Part shown: positions 34,715 to 43,682 of the stretch, one piece after another | Numbering within the stretch: the stretch's first letter is position 1 | Layout: the number at the start of each line of letters is the position of its first letter | From: JAPLDB01 sp038230515 | GTDB taxonomy: Bacteria; Bacteroidota; Bacteroidia; AKYH767-A; 2013-40CM-41-45 | Length of the DNA: 47,538 bases | Assembly: GCA_038230515.1 (NCBI GenBank) | Contig: JBBRND010000031.1 | Span: 1 to 47,538 of the forward strand | Direction of reading: 5' to 3' | Program-made: the position numbers and the translations under genes | The notes under the pieces: model-generated | What the model was told of the DNA's origin: nothing | Database searches by the model: none | What the model saw: only the letters and a program-made list of their open reading frames with translations

Positions 34715-35419
34715 TTACTTTGCCGAAGTAAAAAGATAATGCACTCCTACATTTACGCCAGCATAAAAATTTGAGGATTTTCCATACGTGTAACTCTTAT
34801 AGTTATAGCGATAAGCGGGTGAGTTGATGTCAGTAAAGCCATCGTAAATTTCAATGCCTGCATTTATGTACACGTTTCCCGCAATGCGGATGTTTGAGCC
34901 GATGGAAAAATTAATTCCAAAATCAGTTTTGGTAAACAGTTCCCCATCTTTGGGTTCCATTTCGGCTTTTTGATCGGTACTTTCATTTCCCTCATTAAAA
35001 ATGCTTGAGTAGTTGCCGCGAAAGGCAAGATCGGGTCCCACCATTGCGTAGAGCTGTGCAGCGCCCATTCCAGTCATGTATTTAAAAAATATGGGTAGGT
35101 GAGTGTAATGAATAACTACCTGTCGGTTAAAATTTATTCCGTCAATGGTTTCATCATAATCCTGCCCTTGCTTTGCGAAGGTACAGTTCAACTGGACGCC
35201 CAGGTGAGGGGTAAAGTTGTAACCGAATGCAAGCTGCCATGCAGGGTAGATGGTAAGCTTGTAAGCCATTTCTTTGTTGCCGTAGTTGAGCTGGTTTACA
35301 ATAAAAATTCCATTTGCAGATGCTGCAGCACCGGCATTAAATCCCTGCCAGTTGAAATCAGTTGCGCGGAGTGTGGCTGTTGAAAGAAGAACTGCGAGGA
35401 GAAGAATATTTTTTTTCAT
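34715..35419 (-). CDS. Outer-membrane beta-barrel protein (porin-family/PorT-like)
   Basis: 234 residues with a signal peptide (about 1-19, ending LRAT). Alternating strands include FNAGAAASANGIFIVNQLNY, WQLAFGYNFTPHLGVQLNCTF, YTHLPIFFKYMTGMG and LYAMVGPDLAFRGNYSS, and the end YAGVNVGVHYLFT is the typical last strand of an 8-strand outer-membrane barrel. IHYTHLPIFFKYM corresponds to the conserved Y-L-x-I-P-x-x-x-K segment of PorT-type proteins. No partner gene is adjacent. It is transcribed alone. Confidence 0.8.
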   Translation of the reverse strand: MKKNILLLAVLLSTATLRATDFNWQGFNAGAAASANGIFIVNQLNYGNKEMAYKLTIYPAWQLAFGYNFTPHLGVQLNCTFAKQGQDYDETIDGINFNRQVVIHYTHLPIFFKYMTGMGAAQLYAMVGPDLAFRGNYSSIFNEGNESTDQKAEMEPKDGELFTKTDFGINFSIGSNIRIAGNVYINAGIEIYDGFTDINSPAYRYNYKSYTYGKSSNFYAGVNVGVHYLFTSAK

Positions 35420-35489
35420 TTACATGTTTTATTTGAGAATACAATGATAGAAAAAACAGGAATCTGAATCTTGGTTACAGAATCAGCTC

Positions 35490-36311
35490 TTACTTCTTGG
35501 CAAAGACATTCAGCTTGTGATAAAAGGGAGTAAAACTGTTTTCATGCTTTGGTTCATACCTGCCACAAACAATTGGTATGTACATAGTGATGCGTTTACT
35601 TGCTTCGCCTTGCGCCTGAGCCGTAGCCACGCGATGCCACATGTGTCCATGGTGAACTGTAAGATCTCCCGCTTCAGCTTCAATTGAAACTTCATCTTTA
35701 TCAGGGTTGTTATTTACAAAATGCGGTTTGCGAAAAATCATTTTGTATAAACTTTGCTTGTGCGTGCCTTTTAAAACTTTTAATCCGCCTTGCTCTTTTT
35801 TCGAATCAGTAAGGTTAATGCCTACATTTAACATCGGGAGCACTTTTTTTCCATAGAAAATATCGCGTAAGCTATCAGTATGCCAACCCATTTGTTTCAT
35901 ATTGCTGTTAGCCGAGTTGAGGTATTGATTAACCACTACACCATCTTTTTCGTTTTCGGCAATTCGTGAATCGCTTTCCACTAATAATTTTGTGAGCGAT
36001 TGAATGGCTGAACTATTTACCAGCATCTTAATTCTTTCACTATGCAATGATGTAAATGCAAAACGATGAACGATCCTCTTGTTATTTTCATCAAAGCCAA
36101 ACTTGAGGGGAATGCCATTCACCTGTTTTACATCGTTCTTAAGCCACTTCTCCTCCAAGACAGAAAGTGCATTAATTATATCCTTCACTTCATTTGCTGA
36201 AAGAAAGTTTTTGAAATGAATAAATCCATTGGCATCAAAAAAACGAATTTGTTCTTTATTCAGGGCAGTACTTAATGTAAATTTAGGATAGGTTGTGTCC
36301 ATACTTTCCAT
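35490..36311 (-). CDS. Phytanoyl-CoA dioxygenase (PhyH) family protein
   Basis: A non-haem Fe(II)/2-oxoglutarate dioxygenase of 273 residues. The start, LNKEQIRFFDANGFIHFKNF, is the classic PhyH opening. Metal ligands appear as H144-x-D146 in MGWHTDSLRD and a distal His in LTVHHGHMWHRVA (about 220-226). ASKRITMYIP supplies the Arg for 2-oxoglutarate. The substrate is unknown; family members act on fatty acyl chains, sugars and small metabolites. An MFS gene is divergently transcribed on the other side, so the pair could share a regulator. Confidence 0.88.
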   Translation of the reverse strand: MESMDTTYPKFTLSTALNKEQIRFFDANGFIHFKNFLSANEVKDIINALSVLEEKWLKNDVKQVNGIPLKFGFDENNKRIVHRFAFTSLHSERIKMLVNSSAIQSLTKLLVESDSRIAENEKDGVVVNQYLNSANSNMKQMGWHTDSLRDIFYGKKVLPMLNVGINLTDSKKEQGGLKVLKGTHKQSLYKMIFRKPHFVNNNPDKDEVSIEAEAGDLTVHHGHMWHRVATAQAQGEASKRITMYIPIVCGRYEPKHENSFTPFYHKLNVFAKK

Positions 36312-36498
36312 ATACTAGCTTACTTAAGTATTGGTTCAAATGCAAAGGAAGATTTTTTTTTGCAGTTATCATCAAAAAAAAATGATTTTTTTGTGAAATA
36401 GTTTCTTTACAGAGCGCCTTATTTTTTCTGATTATAAGAAAACTGTGACAGCAATTTTCCCCTCAGCGAAAACAAAACCTATTTTCACCGGCTTCACA

Positions 36499-37701
36499 AT
36501 GAGGAGAATTATTTCAGTTTATCGTAATGCATTCAGCAACTTGCAACGGAACGCATGGATACTTTCCATTGCGTTATTCATAAACCGAAGTGGTAGTATG
36601 GTGCTGCTTTTTACTTCGCTCTACCTCACGAAAGAACTTCATTTCTCAATCAGCGATGCAGGGATCATAATGAGTTTCTACGGGATAGGCAGTGTGCTTG
36701 GCAGTTATTCCGGTGGTTGGCTTACTGATAGAAGAAATTATTTCGACATCATGATTTTTTCGCTTGTCAGCTGTGGATTGATTTTGCTGTTGATGCTTGT
36801 CTTTACCTCTATGCTACCGATTAGTATTGTTATTTTCTTTTATGGATTGTCAGCAGACATGTTTCGTCCAGCACATTCCTCAGCCATTGCGGCTTACAGC
36901 ACTCCCGAAAACAGAACGCGCACTGTTTCATTGGCCCGGCTTGCAATCAATCTCGGATTTTCTGTTGGTCCTGCAGCAGGAGGATTTATTGCACACTATC
37001 TCGGTTACAAGTGGCTATTTGCGCTTGATGCATTCACAAGTTTTGTAGCTGCATTTATGTTGTTTACTTATCTGCCAAAACAAAAGAAGGAAACAAGCAT
37101 TCACAAAGATGCTGTACTTGGCGACAGCAGCACTTCTGCTTACCGGGACAGAAAATATTTATTTTTTATTTTTCTGGTGGCATTGTATGGTACTTGCTTC
37201 TTCCAACTCTTCGCAAGTGTGCCTCAATATTTCAGTAAGGTTTGTAATTATAGAGAAGATGTAATCGGGCTGCTTCTCGCCCTGAACGGGCTTCTGGTGG
37301 TTGTCATTGAAATGCCGTTAATTGCTTCGCTTGAAAAAAGAAAAAAAATATTTCCGATTATTATTATCGGTGTGCTTTGTCTTGCGCTTGCTTTTGGAAT
37401 TTTATTTGTTGGAAACGGATTTATAATATTTGCAATTCTATATACCATTGTAATTTCGCTATCCGAAATATTTGCAATGCCGTTTATGATGAACCATGCG
37501 TTAAGGAGTGGGCCGAAAGAAAGGCAAGGCCAATACATGGCTCTTTATTCAATTGCGTATGGAATTGCAATTATTGCAGCACCCTCAATCGGGTTGGGAA
37601 TTGCAGATGCATTCAGTTTTAATACGCTTTTCGCTTTTGTTATTTTATTGAGCATTTTGCTGGCGCTTGCATTTACTTTTTTAAAAAGAAAAGAAGAGTA
37701 A
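36499..37701 (+). CDS. MFS family efflux transporter
   Basis: About 12 transmembrane helices in 400 residues. Family motifs: GSVLGSYSGGWLTDRRNYF after helix 2 (MFS motif A, G-x-x-x-D-R) and LARLAINLGFSVGPAAGGFI in helix 5 (motif C, typical of antiporters). I use the ATG at 36499. A GTG at 36445 would add 18 weakly conserved residues. Similarity in pattern is to MdtH-like drug exporters. Substrate unknown. Confidence 0.88.
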   Translation: MRRIISVYRNAFSNLQRNAWILSIALFINRSGSMVLLFTSLYLTKELHFSISDAGIIMSFYGIGSVLGSYSGGWLTDRRNYFDIMIFSLVSCGLILLLMLVFTSMLPISIVIFFYGLSADMFRPAHSSAIAAYSTPENRTRTVSLARLAINLGFSVGPAAGGFIAHYLGYKWLFALDAFTSFVAAFMLFTYLPKQKKETSIHKDAVLGDSSTSAYRDRKYLFFIFLVALYGTCFFQLFASVPQYFSKVCNYREDVIGLLLALNGLLVVVIEMPLIASLEKRKKIFPIIIIGVLCLALAFGILFVGNGFIIFAILYTIVISLSEIFAMPFMMNHALRSGPKERQGQYMALYSIAYGIAIIAAPSIGLGIADAFSFNTLFAFVILLSILLALAFTFLKRKEE

Positions 37702-37731
37702 AAATTTCATTCTCTCCGAAAGATATTTTAC

Positions 37732-37739
37732 TAGTTTTG
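37732..37739 (+). promoter_or_regulatory. Candidate -7 box before the YCII gene
   Basis: TAGTTTTG fits TAnnTTTG exactly, 71 bases before the ATG. No TTG lies at the right distance. The transcript would carry a leader ending in the A-rich AAATCAAAAAAAAATG shared with the gene at 13113. Confidence 0.4.
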
Positions 37740-37810
37740 TCCAACTATTAAATCCGGATTCGTCATTCAAGTATAGTTCAATAAATTATTAACTTTTAAA
37801 TCAAAAAAAA

Positions 37811-38155
37811 ATGAAAGAGTATTTATTATTACTTCGTGGTGGAAAACCTGCTACAAGCAAATCAGAAGCAGAAAACAAAGCCGAAATGGAAGCATGGGGT
37901 GCTTACATGGGTGGGCTTACTCAGAAAGGTCAGTTGGCTGGCGGCTTGCCGTTGGCAAGTGGCGGCAAAACAGTAACCGGAAATTCTACCATTCCGAATC
38001 CTGTATCTTCTGCAAAAGAAGGTATTGTTGGAGGTTACTTAATTGTGAAAGCAACCAGTGTTGATGAAGCCGCTGAGATTGCAAAAGCGTGTCCGCACAT
38101 TGCAAACGAAGGCAATATTGAAGTGCGTGAGATTGCGCCAATGCCTACAATGTAA
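37811..38155 (+). CDS. YCII-related domain protein
   Basis: 114 residues with a ferredoxin-like YCII fold: EYLLLLRGGKP, then AEMEAWGAYMGGLTQKGQL, LASGGKTVTG, and GGYLIVKATSVDEAAEIAK followed by CPHI, the conserved His of the family. Such proteins are often encoded beside ECF sigma factors as presumed small enzymes, but no such gene is adjacent. It has an A-rich leader identical over 16 bases to that at 13113 and a very strong terminator, so it is probably well expressed. Confidence 0.92.
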   Translation: MKEYLLLLRGGKPATSKSEAENKAEMEAWGAYMGGLTQKGQLAGGLPLASGGKTVTGNSTIPNPVSSAKEGIVGGYLIVKATSVDEAAEIAKACPHIANEGNIEVREIAPMPTM

Positions 38156-38169
38156 TTTAATAAAATACC

Positions 38170-38214
38170 AATAACGGCTAACTGAACAAAATTCTGTTAG
38201 CCGTTATTGTTTTC
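38170..38214 (+). terminator. Strong terminator hairpin
   Basis: AATAACGGCTAAC (38170-38182) and GTTAGCCGTTATT (38196-38208) pair over 13 bp without mismatch, with a 13-base loop, followed by GTTTTCT. It lies 15 bases after the YCII stop. Confidence 0.85.
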
Positions 38215-38357
38215 TGAAAAGTTCTTGACAAATTCTGCTAATTCAGCGAGTGAATCTTTTAAATTTTCGACTCCTTCAGAAGTAATTTTTTATATCAGGA
38301 TAACCATGCGCTATACTTTTCTTCGAACTACTTTGATACTTCATCATCGTAATTCAT
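38197..38357 (-). pseudogene. Possible decayed small gene
   Basis: On the minus strand, an ATG at 38357 opens a reading of MNYDDEVSK, stop, FEEKYSAWLS, stop; a shift then gives KITSEGVENLKDSLAELAEF and VKNFSENNNG before a TAA at 38197-38199. The pieces have protein-like amphipathic helices, but two stops and a frame change break them. The end overlaps the YCII terminator stem. Family not recognised; it may be chance. Confidence 0.28.
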
Positions 38358-38454
38358 GGCGATGTATTATTTTGGTTGAGTAAAAACAAAGAAAAATTGC
38401 GGGCAACTTGCAGATGCCGGGCGGCCTCATCTGGATGCTAATCCAAGAGTAGTT

Positions 38455-39117
38455 TTACTGGTTCAGCAGTTCGTTCATTTCTTTCCAATGATAAATTTTT
38501 ACTTTTTCGGATTGATTTTTAGCGGCATTATTCATTGCTTTGGCAATATTTTTACCATCTATTCCTTTGTATTTATTAAGCACGCTCCCTAGTAAGAGGT
38601 GGTTAATTACAGTCCACATTTTTATCAACACCTTTTCGAACGGCCGATTTTCTTTTCTGCTGCCCATCATTACGGATGGGCGAAAAATGTGTGTGTGTTC
38701 AAAATTTAAAGCAATAATATCTCTTTCTGTTTCGCCTTTGCTTTTTACATAAGTGATTTTTGATTTTGCATTTGCCCCGACTGCTGACACCAGGAAAACA
38801 GACTTTGCTCCTTTTTCTTTGGCAAGTCTTGCGGCCAATACGGGGTAATCGTGTTCTATCCTATAGTATTCATTTTTAGAAGGTGTTCTTTTTTGTGTTG
38901 TTCCGAGCGTAATAAAAATTTCATCTGCAGTTATATTTTCTTTCTGGGTTGGTAAAGAGTCATAATTGGCTATAAAGATTTTTAATTTAGGATGAATCAT
39001 ACTTATTCTTTTGCGTACAACTATGGTTACCTGTTCATAATCAGAATTGTTTAGTAATTCTTTCAAGAGGTAGGAACCCACAAAACCGGTTGAGCCAAAC
39101 AGAATTGCTTTTTTCAT
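38455..39117 (-). CDS. NAD(P)-binding short-chain epimerase/reductase-like protein
   Basis: 220 residues with a Rossmann start KKAILFGSTGFVGSYLLKEL (G-x-T/S-G-x-x-G), then EIFITLGTTQKRTPSKNEYY, KGAKSVFLVSAVGANAKSKI and TYVKSKGETERDI, which carries a Y-x-x-x-K in the catalytic place. The HIFRPSVMMGSRKENR segment matches the HTATIP2/NAD(P)H-binding (NmrA-like) group. It is likely a small reductase or redox sensor; its substrate is not known. It ends the minus-strand pair with the HExxH gene just 2 bases upstream. Confidence 0.85.
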   Translation of the reverse strand: MKKAILFGSTGFVGSYLLKELLNNSDYEQVTIVVRKRISMIHPKLKIFIANYDSLPTQKENITADEIFITLGTTQKRTPSKNEYYRIEHDYPVLAARLAKEKGAKSVFLVSAVGANAKSKITYVKSKGETERDIIALNFEHTHIFRPSVMMGSRKENRPFEKVLIKMWTVINHLLLGSVLNKYKGIDGKNIAKAMNNAAKNQSEKVKIYHWKEMNELLNQ

Positions 39118-39119
39118 AT

Positions 39120-39743
39120 TTATGCGCGTTGTAATGCATCAAGCTTGTCTCTATATCTGCTCCACTCAGCGCCTGAATCGCGGGCATCAGCGCGCTTATT
39201 ATGCTCGGGAGCCCATATTCCATCTTTTATCCAATCCTGAAATTTGTTTTTTCTGAAATAAGTATCAAACTTTCCCTCTTCAATTGGTTTTTTATTAATC
39301 AACACTTCTTTTACCAGCGGATCATTTTGAATTTCTTTTACGAGGAAATTATTCATTAAATCTATTTCATCGCTCACATGCTGAAGTTCATGCTCCATTA
39401 TTAGCGCTACCATTTTTGGAAATGGCTTAAATCCTTCCTGGACAAATATTGAAATGCTGAGGTAGAAGGTGTACTCATCACCTTTAAATTTCCATACTGG
39501 CCCACCACTGCCGCTATCGGTCGCTTGCCATTGTCTGGATTCAAAGCTGGTGGTAAAGTCAGAAACAGTAAGCCCGCCCACAATTTTCAAACTACTGCCA
39601 TCAGATTTCTGAACCAATTCAGCAGCGCTTACATAAATGGGCTCTTTTGCTGATACATTGGCGGGAACTCTTATTTTAGGGTAATTGCTTTGATGAAACT
39701 GTGTCGGGTTGACATAGCTTATGTTTGCATTAAACATTGTCAT
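39120..39743 (-). CDS. Putative zinc metallopeptidase-like protein (HExxH)
   Basis: 207 residues, no signal peptide or membrane helix. H118-ELQH-H122 in MEHELQHVSDEIDLM has the HExxH form of zincin peptidases, in a predicted helix following the strand EYTFYLSISIFVQEG. This layout (strand pair then HExxH) recalls the DUF922-type proteases, but those usually are exported. The N-terminal half is beta-rich (IYVSAAELVQ, LKIVGGLTVSDFTTSF). ATGs at 39743 and 39737 are both possible. It is probably translated with the NAD(P)-binding gene 2 bases after it. Activity not shown. Confidence 0.7.
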   Translation of the reverse strand: MTMFNANISYVNPTQFHQSNYPKIRVPANVSAKEPIYVSAAELVQKSDGSSLKIVGGLTVSDFTTSFESRQWQATDSGSGGPVWKFKGDEYTFYLSISIFVQEGFKPFPKMVALIMEHELQHVSDEIDLMNNFLVKEIQNDPLVKEVLINKKPIEEGKFDTYFRKNKFQDWIKDGIWAPEHNKRADARDSGAEWSRYRDKLDALQRA

Positions 39744-40095
39744 AATTCAGGGTTTAAGATTAATTGGTAAAAACATTTCTAAACAGCAAGGAGTGAAGGA
39801 AGTGTTGACAAAGATATGCGTTGTGAGGATTCTAAAAAAAGAGGATTGAGAAGTACTAAAATTAAAATTAGGTACTACACAGGTGTACATGCTGCGCCCG
39901 GATGCTGCACCAAATGATGAGAAAGAGGAGAATGAAAGTTCTGCCTGCACGAGATTTAGAACTCAGGAGTCTGTCAACTTTCAGAGGCGATGCGAAAGAA
40001 AGGAAGTTTTGCTGACACATCATTTGGCAGCCAGCTTCCTGATTTTTTTCTTACCCAATCCTTTTTTTACATTTGCTCATTCACACTTCAAAAAT
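39744..40095. other. 352-base gap with a candidate -7 box
   Basis: No gene is convincing here. The TldD-like frame stays open back to 39883, but residues before 40096 lack any conserved pattern and precede a good signal peptide. TACATTTG at 40068-40075 fits TAnnTTTG and lies 20 bases before the ATG at 40096; no TTG at the right distance is seen. Confidence 0.45.
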
Positions 40096-41808
40096 ATGAT
40101 GCACCGCATAAAACTTTTTTCACTCCCTGTATTTTTTATTTGTGCCCTTCTTTTTCCTCATCGCTCCGCAGCAGACCAGCCTGATAGTTTGCTCATCCTT
40201 ATGCAGTCCGAATTGAACAGGGAAATGATTGAACTTAAAAAAACTTCTCTGCCTCCTTACTATATTGATTTCCGTGTTAACGAATCGGAGGAAACGGAAA
40301 TAAGATCTTCATTTGGAAGCATTACAAAAACGCGTTCGGATAAGAAACGGATTCTTAATACCCGCGTTAAGATTGGCGATTACAGTTTTGATAATTCTCA
40401 TGCCGGCTCTAAAACAAACATGGGGCGACTTAGTGGGTTCTCCATTCCCATGATGCTGCCTTATGAAAATTCAGCGGATGCTATCAGGTTTTCGTTGTGG
40501 GAATCAACACAGGCAAATTACAAACTCGCTAAAGAAGTTTTTACTTCACTGAAAAGTTCACCTGTTGACTCTACGGATGAAAACAGATCTGTTGCTGATT
40601 TTTCAAAAGAAACTCCTTCGCAGTATTATGCCCCACCCATTGAACCTCTTGAGCGTACTTTCAACAAAAGCGGTTGGGAAGAGAAAATTAAAAACTTCAG
40701 TAAACTGTTTCTTGTTGACAAAAATATTATTTCGGGCAATGTTTTTCTGCAGATCAACCGCGAAAGAAAATACTTTGTTTCCACTGAAGGAAGCTCTGTG
40801 GTTCAAAACCAAACCTATTGCCAGTTAATGATTGACGGCAGCATCCGCGCAGATGACGGGGATGTATTGCCGCTTTATAAAACCTATTTTGTTTTAACAC
40901 CCGCTGATTTTCCGACTGATGATGTAATTCTCAAAGACATTCATGAGTTGATTTCAAAGCTGGAAAAAATCCGCAACGCTCCGTTAGCCGATCCTTATAC
41001 CGGACCTGCAATTCTGAATGCAAGGGCTTCGGGAGTTTTTTTTCATGAAATATTCGGGCACCGCATTGAAGGGCACCGAATGAAAGATGAATCTGACGGA
41101 CAAACATTTTCAGGAAAGCTGAACGAATTAGTATTGCCGAAATCAATCAATGTAATTTTCGATCCTACCGTTTCAACATATGAAAAATTTTCACTCAATG
41201 GTTCTTACGCGTACGATGATGAAGGCATAAAAAGCCAGCGGGTGGAGGTAGTTGAAAAAGGTATTCTTAAAAACTTTTTAATGTCACGGACTCCGCTGAA
41301 CGGATTCCTGAAGTCAAACGGTCATGGCAGAACTGCTGCGGGCGGCACTCCTGTTTCCAGGCAGTCAAATATGTTTATTGAAACATCAGATCCGTTATCT
41401 GATGCCGATCTGCGCAAGATGCTGATAAAAGAATGTAAAAAACAAAATAAGGAATATGGATACATGTTTGAAGATGTAGAGGGTGGTTTTACGAATACAG
41501 GCAGATACATTCCGAATGCATTCAACATTTTTCCGACAGAAGTATATCGCATCTACGTTGACGGGCGGCCTGACGAATTGGTACGGGGAGTTGATTTAAT
41601 AGGAACTCCATTAACGATGTTTGCAGGAATAAAAGCTGCCGGTGATAAGAAAGAAATTTTCGCAGGCATCTGTGGTGCTGAATCAGGTGGTGTGCCTGTA
41701 ACCGCCATCTCACCTTCTATTTTTGTGAATCACATAGAAACACAACGAAAAGTAAAAGCCAGTGTTGAACCCTCGCTCATCGAGAAACCTGCACCCGCGG
41801 ACAAATAA
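40096..41808 (+). CDS. Exported TldD/PmbA family metallopeptidase
   Basis: 570 residues from the ATG at 40096 (a second ATG is at 40099), with a signal peptide (about 1-25, ending HRSAA). The TldD zinc site H317-EIFGHRIEGH-327 (HExxxH) is present, along with FFHEIFG, KGILKNFLMSRTPLNG, KSNGHGRTAAGGTPVSRQSN and VRGVDLIGTPLTMFAGI, all TldD-like. The cytoplasmic TldD/TldE pair trims peptides such as microcin B17. Here the enzyme is clearly exported, as is usual in this phylum. The next gene, 21 bases away, encodes a paralogue without the zinc site, so the two probably form a TldD/TldE-like complex in the periplasm. Confidence 0.92.
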   Translation: MMHRIKLFSLPVFFICALLFPHRSAADQPDSLLILMQSELNREMIELKKTSLPPYYIDFRVNESEETEIRSSFGSITKTRSDKKRILNTRVKIGDYSFDNSHAGSKTNMGRLSGFSIPMMLPYENSADAIRFSLWESTQANYKLAKEVFTSLKSSPVDSTDENRSVADFSKETPSQYYAPPIEPLERTFNKSGWEEKIKNFSKLFLVDKNIISGNVFLQINRERKYFVSTEGSSVVQNQTYCQLMIDGSIRADDGDVLPLYKTYFVLTPADFPTDDVILKDIHELISKLEKIRNAPLADPYTGPAILNARASGVFFHEIFGHRIEGHRMKDESDGQTFSGKLNELVLPKSINVIFDPTVSTYEKFSLNGSYAYDDEGIKSQRVEVVEKGILKNFLMSRTPLNGFLKSNGHGRTAAGGTPVSRQSNMFIETSDPLSDADLRKMLIKECKKQNKEYGYMFEDVEGGFTNTGRYIPNAFNIFPTEVYRIYVDGRPDELVRGVDLIGTPLTMFAGIKAAGDKKEIFAGICGAESGGVPVTAISPSIFVNHIETQRKVKASVEPSLIEKPAPADK

Positions 41809-41829
41809 ATTTTAGTTTCCAATCATCGT

Positions 41830-43557
41830 ATGAACAACAATTTTAAATTCATTTTAGTTGCCCTGATTTTTATTTCTGCTACACGCATTGCTGATGCGCA
41901 GAAGAAAGAAGATGTCGTAATGAAAGCGATGGAGGATGAACTGAGCCGGAGCATGAATGAGTTGAAGTATAATGAATACCCGAAACCTTTTTTTATTTCT
42001 TATACCATAAAAGACTCAAAGTCATTAACCATTGTTGCAACACTTGGAGCGCTTATGTACTCGCTGGACTTACCTCAAAAAACTGAAGGTGCCCGCGTGC
42101 TGGCAGGAGATTATGATTTTAATGATGAAAGTTTAGACAATGATATTACAAGCGCTCCCGGTAGGAATGAAATAGACATGCCTGTTGGCGATGATTATGA
42201 TGGCATTAGGCGGTCGATGTGGGCAGCCACTGATAATATTTATAAAAATGCAACTAAACATTTTCAGCGGAATAAAATGAATCTTGCTGATCAGAAGAAA
42301 GAGCTGAAGGATATTCCGCACCGTAGTTTTGCGAAAACTGAAGTAACGAATTTTGTTGTTGACAGTCCGATAATCAGTTGCAACAAACCCGCGCTTGAAA
42401 ATTATGTGCGCGAACTTTCAGCGGAGTTCAATCAATACGAAGATTTAATCAGCACTCATATTGTACTTAGTTTCAAACGTGGAAATGATTATTTTGCAAA
42501 CAGCGAGGGCACGCGTGTAAAAACTCCTTTTCGTCTGGCTTCTTTGGGGTTGGACGCGAGCATTAAAACTGCTGACGGAGATAATTTACAAGCAAAGCTG
42601 AATTACGATGCCTCTGAACCCGGGCAATTTCCTTCAACAGGTAAAATAAAAACGGACATCAGTGAAATGATGAAAAAGCTTTTGGCAAAACGCAATGCTC
42701 CTGTTTTTAACGAAGATTATTCAGGACCTGTTTTGATTGAACAGCAGGCGCTGGCAGAATTAATTTCAATCACTCTCTTTTCCTACAATGACGGGCTGGT
42801 TGCAAACAACGAAATTAATACAGGCAACGGATCGTCCTTTGAGCAAGGCAATTCTCCTGACTCAAAGATTGGCAAAACAATAGTGTCTGAAACGATGACA
42901 GTCACTTCAATGCCGAAAATGAAAACATTTAAAGGCACACCGCTGCTTGGTTCTTTTGATATTGATGACGAAGGAGTAATTCCTCCTGACAGACTCATAC
43001 TGATTGAAAAAGGAAAACTAAAAAATTTATTGAACGACCGCACCATCACAAAGCCCGGGCAATCGGCTAACGGGCATGGACAGGGACCGGGAGTTATATC
43101 TGTAAGTTTTGATAATACAGTTGCAAAAGCAGCGTTGAAAAACATGCTGATTAAAGAAGCTAAAAGCGAGGGGCTTGAATACGCGTTTATATTAAAATCT
43201 GTAGTTAAGAAAGGTGTTAGCAGTGTTCCCGGTAGTAGCAGTACCAGTCGTAGTCATGGAGATAATGAAGTTGCTGATCTTGATATTTACAGGGTATCGT
43301 TAACTGACAGCAGCGAAGAATTTGTGAGGTCTGTTAAACTGAATTCAATCAGCACGAAGATTTTTAAGAAAATAAGTGCCGCATCAAATGACACGGTTGT
43401 TCAACAAACTGAACAACGAGCTTCTGCCACCGGAGTACTCTCGCTGCTGTTGCCGGGAGCAGTATTATTTAAACAGCTTGAACTATCGGGTTCTGATAAA
43501 CCGTTTCATAAAGACGATATTTTTGTTGAAAGCCCGCTCAAAAAAAACAGAGAGTGA
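41830..43557 (+). CDS. Exported TldD/PmbA family protein, TldE-like (zinc site lost)
   Basis: 575 residues with a signal peptide (about 1-23, ending ADAQ). The sequence follows its neighbour along its length: RNAPVFNEDYSGPVLIEQQA lines up with the partner's LADPYTGPAILNARASG, but where the partner has HEIFGH this protein has ELISIT, so it has no zinc ligands. The C-terminal part keeps KGKLKNLLNDRTI and the GHG glycine-rich turn (SANGHGQGPG). In the cytoplasmic system TldE is the inactive partner of TldD; the same split is seen here. An S/G-rich stretch (about 464-476) is an added loop. It ends the two-gene unit. Confidence 0.9.
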   Translation: MNNNFKFILVALIFISATRIADAQKKEDVVMKAMEDELSRSMNELKYNEYPKPFFISYTIKDSKSLTIVATLGALMYSLDLPQKTEGARVLAGDYDFNDESLDNDITSAPGRNEIDMPVGDDYDGIRRSMWAATDNIYKNATKHFQRNKMNLADQKKELKDIPHRSFAKTEVTNFVVDSPIISCNKPALENYVRELSAEFNQYEDLISTHIVLSFKRGNDYFANSEGTRVKTPFRLASLGLDASIKTADGDNLQAKLNYDASEPGQFPSTGKIKTDISEMMKKLLAKRNAPVFNEDYSGPVLIEQQALAELISITLFSYNDGLVANNEINTGNGSSFEQGNSPDSKIGKTIVSETMTVTSMPKMKTFKGTPLLGSFDIDDEGVIPPDRLILIEKGKLKNLLNDRTITKPGQSANGHGQGPGVISVSFDNTVAKAALKNMLIKEAKSEGLEYAFILKSVVKKGVSSVPGSSSTSRSHGDNEVADLDIYRVSLTDSSEEFVRSVKLNSISTKIFKKISAASNDTVVQQTEQRASATGVLSLLLPGAVLFKQLELSGSDKPFHKDDIFVESPLKKNRE

Positions 43558-43682
43558 TGAAGTCAGTATTTAATTCCTAATAACGATTTGCATTCATTGC
43601 TCTGTCATGATAAGTTCGCACGAGTGTATGCTGTGTCGTGTACGCTGGCTTGCACTCTCTCTTGCAAACTTTGGTCTGTGCG

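Noticed and set aside
34467..34739. 90-codon open frame between array 3 and the barrel gene
   Set aside because: Its last part is antisense to the end of the barrel gene and its middle overlaps the T9SS remnant in another frame. No family pattern, only a plausible ATG.
36445..36498. GTG start for the MFS gene
   Set aside because: It adds 18 residues with no helix or conserved pattern; the ATG at 36499 is closer to the normal N-terminus of the family.
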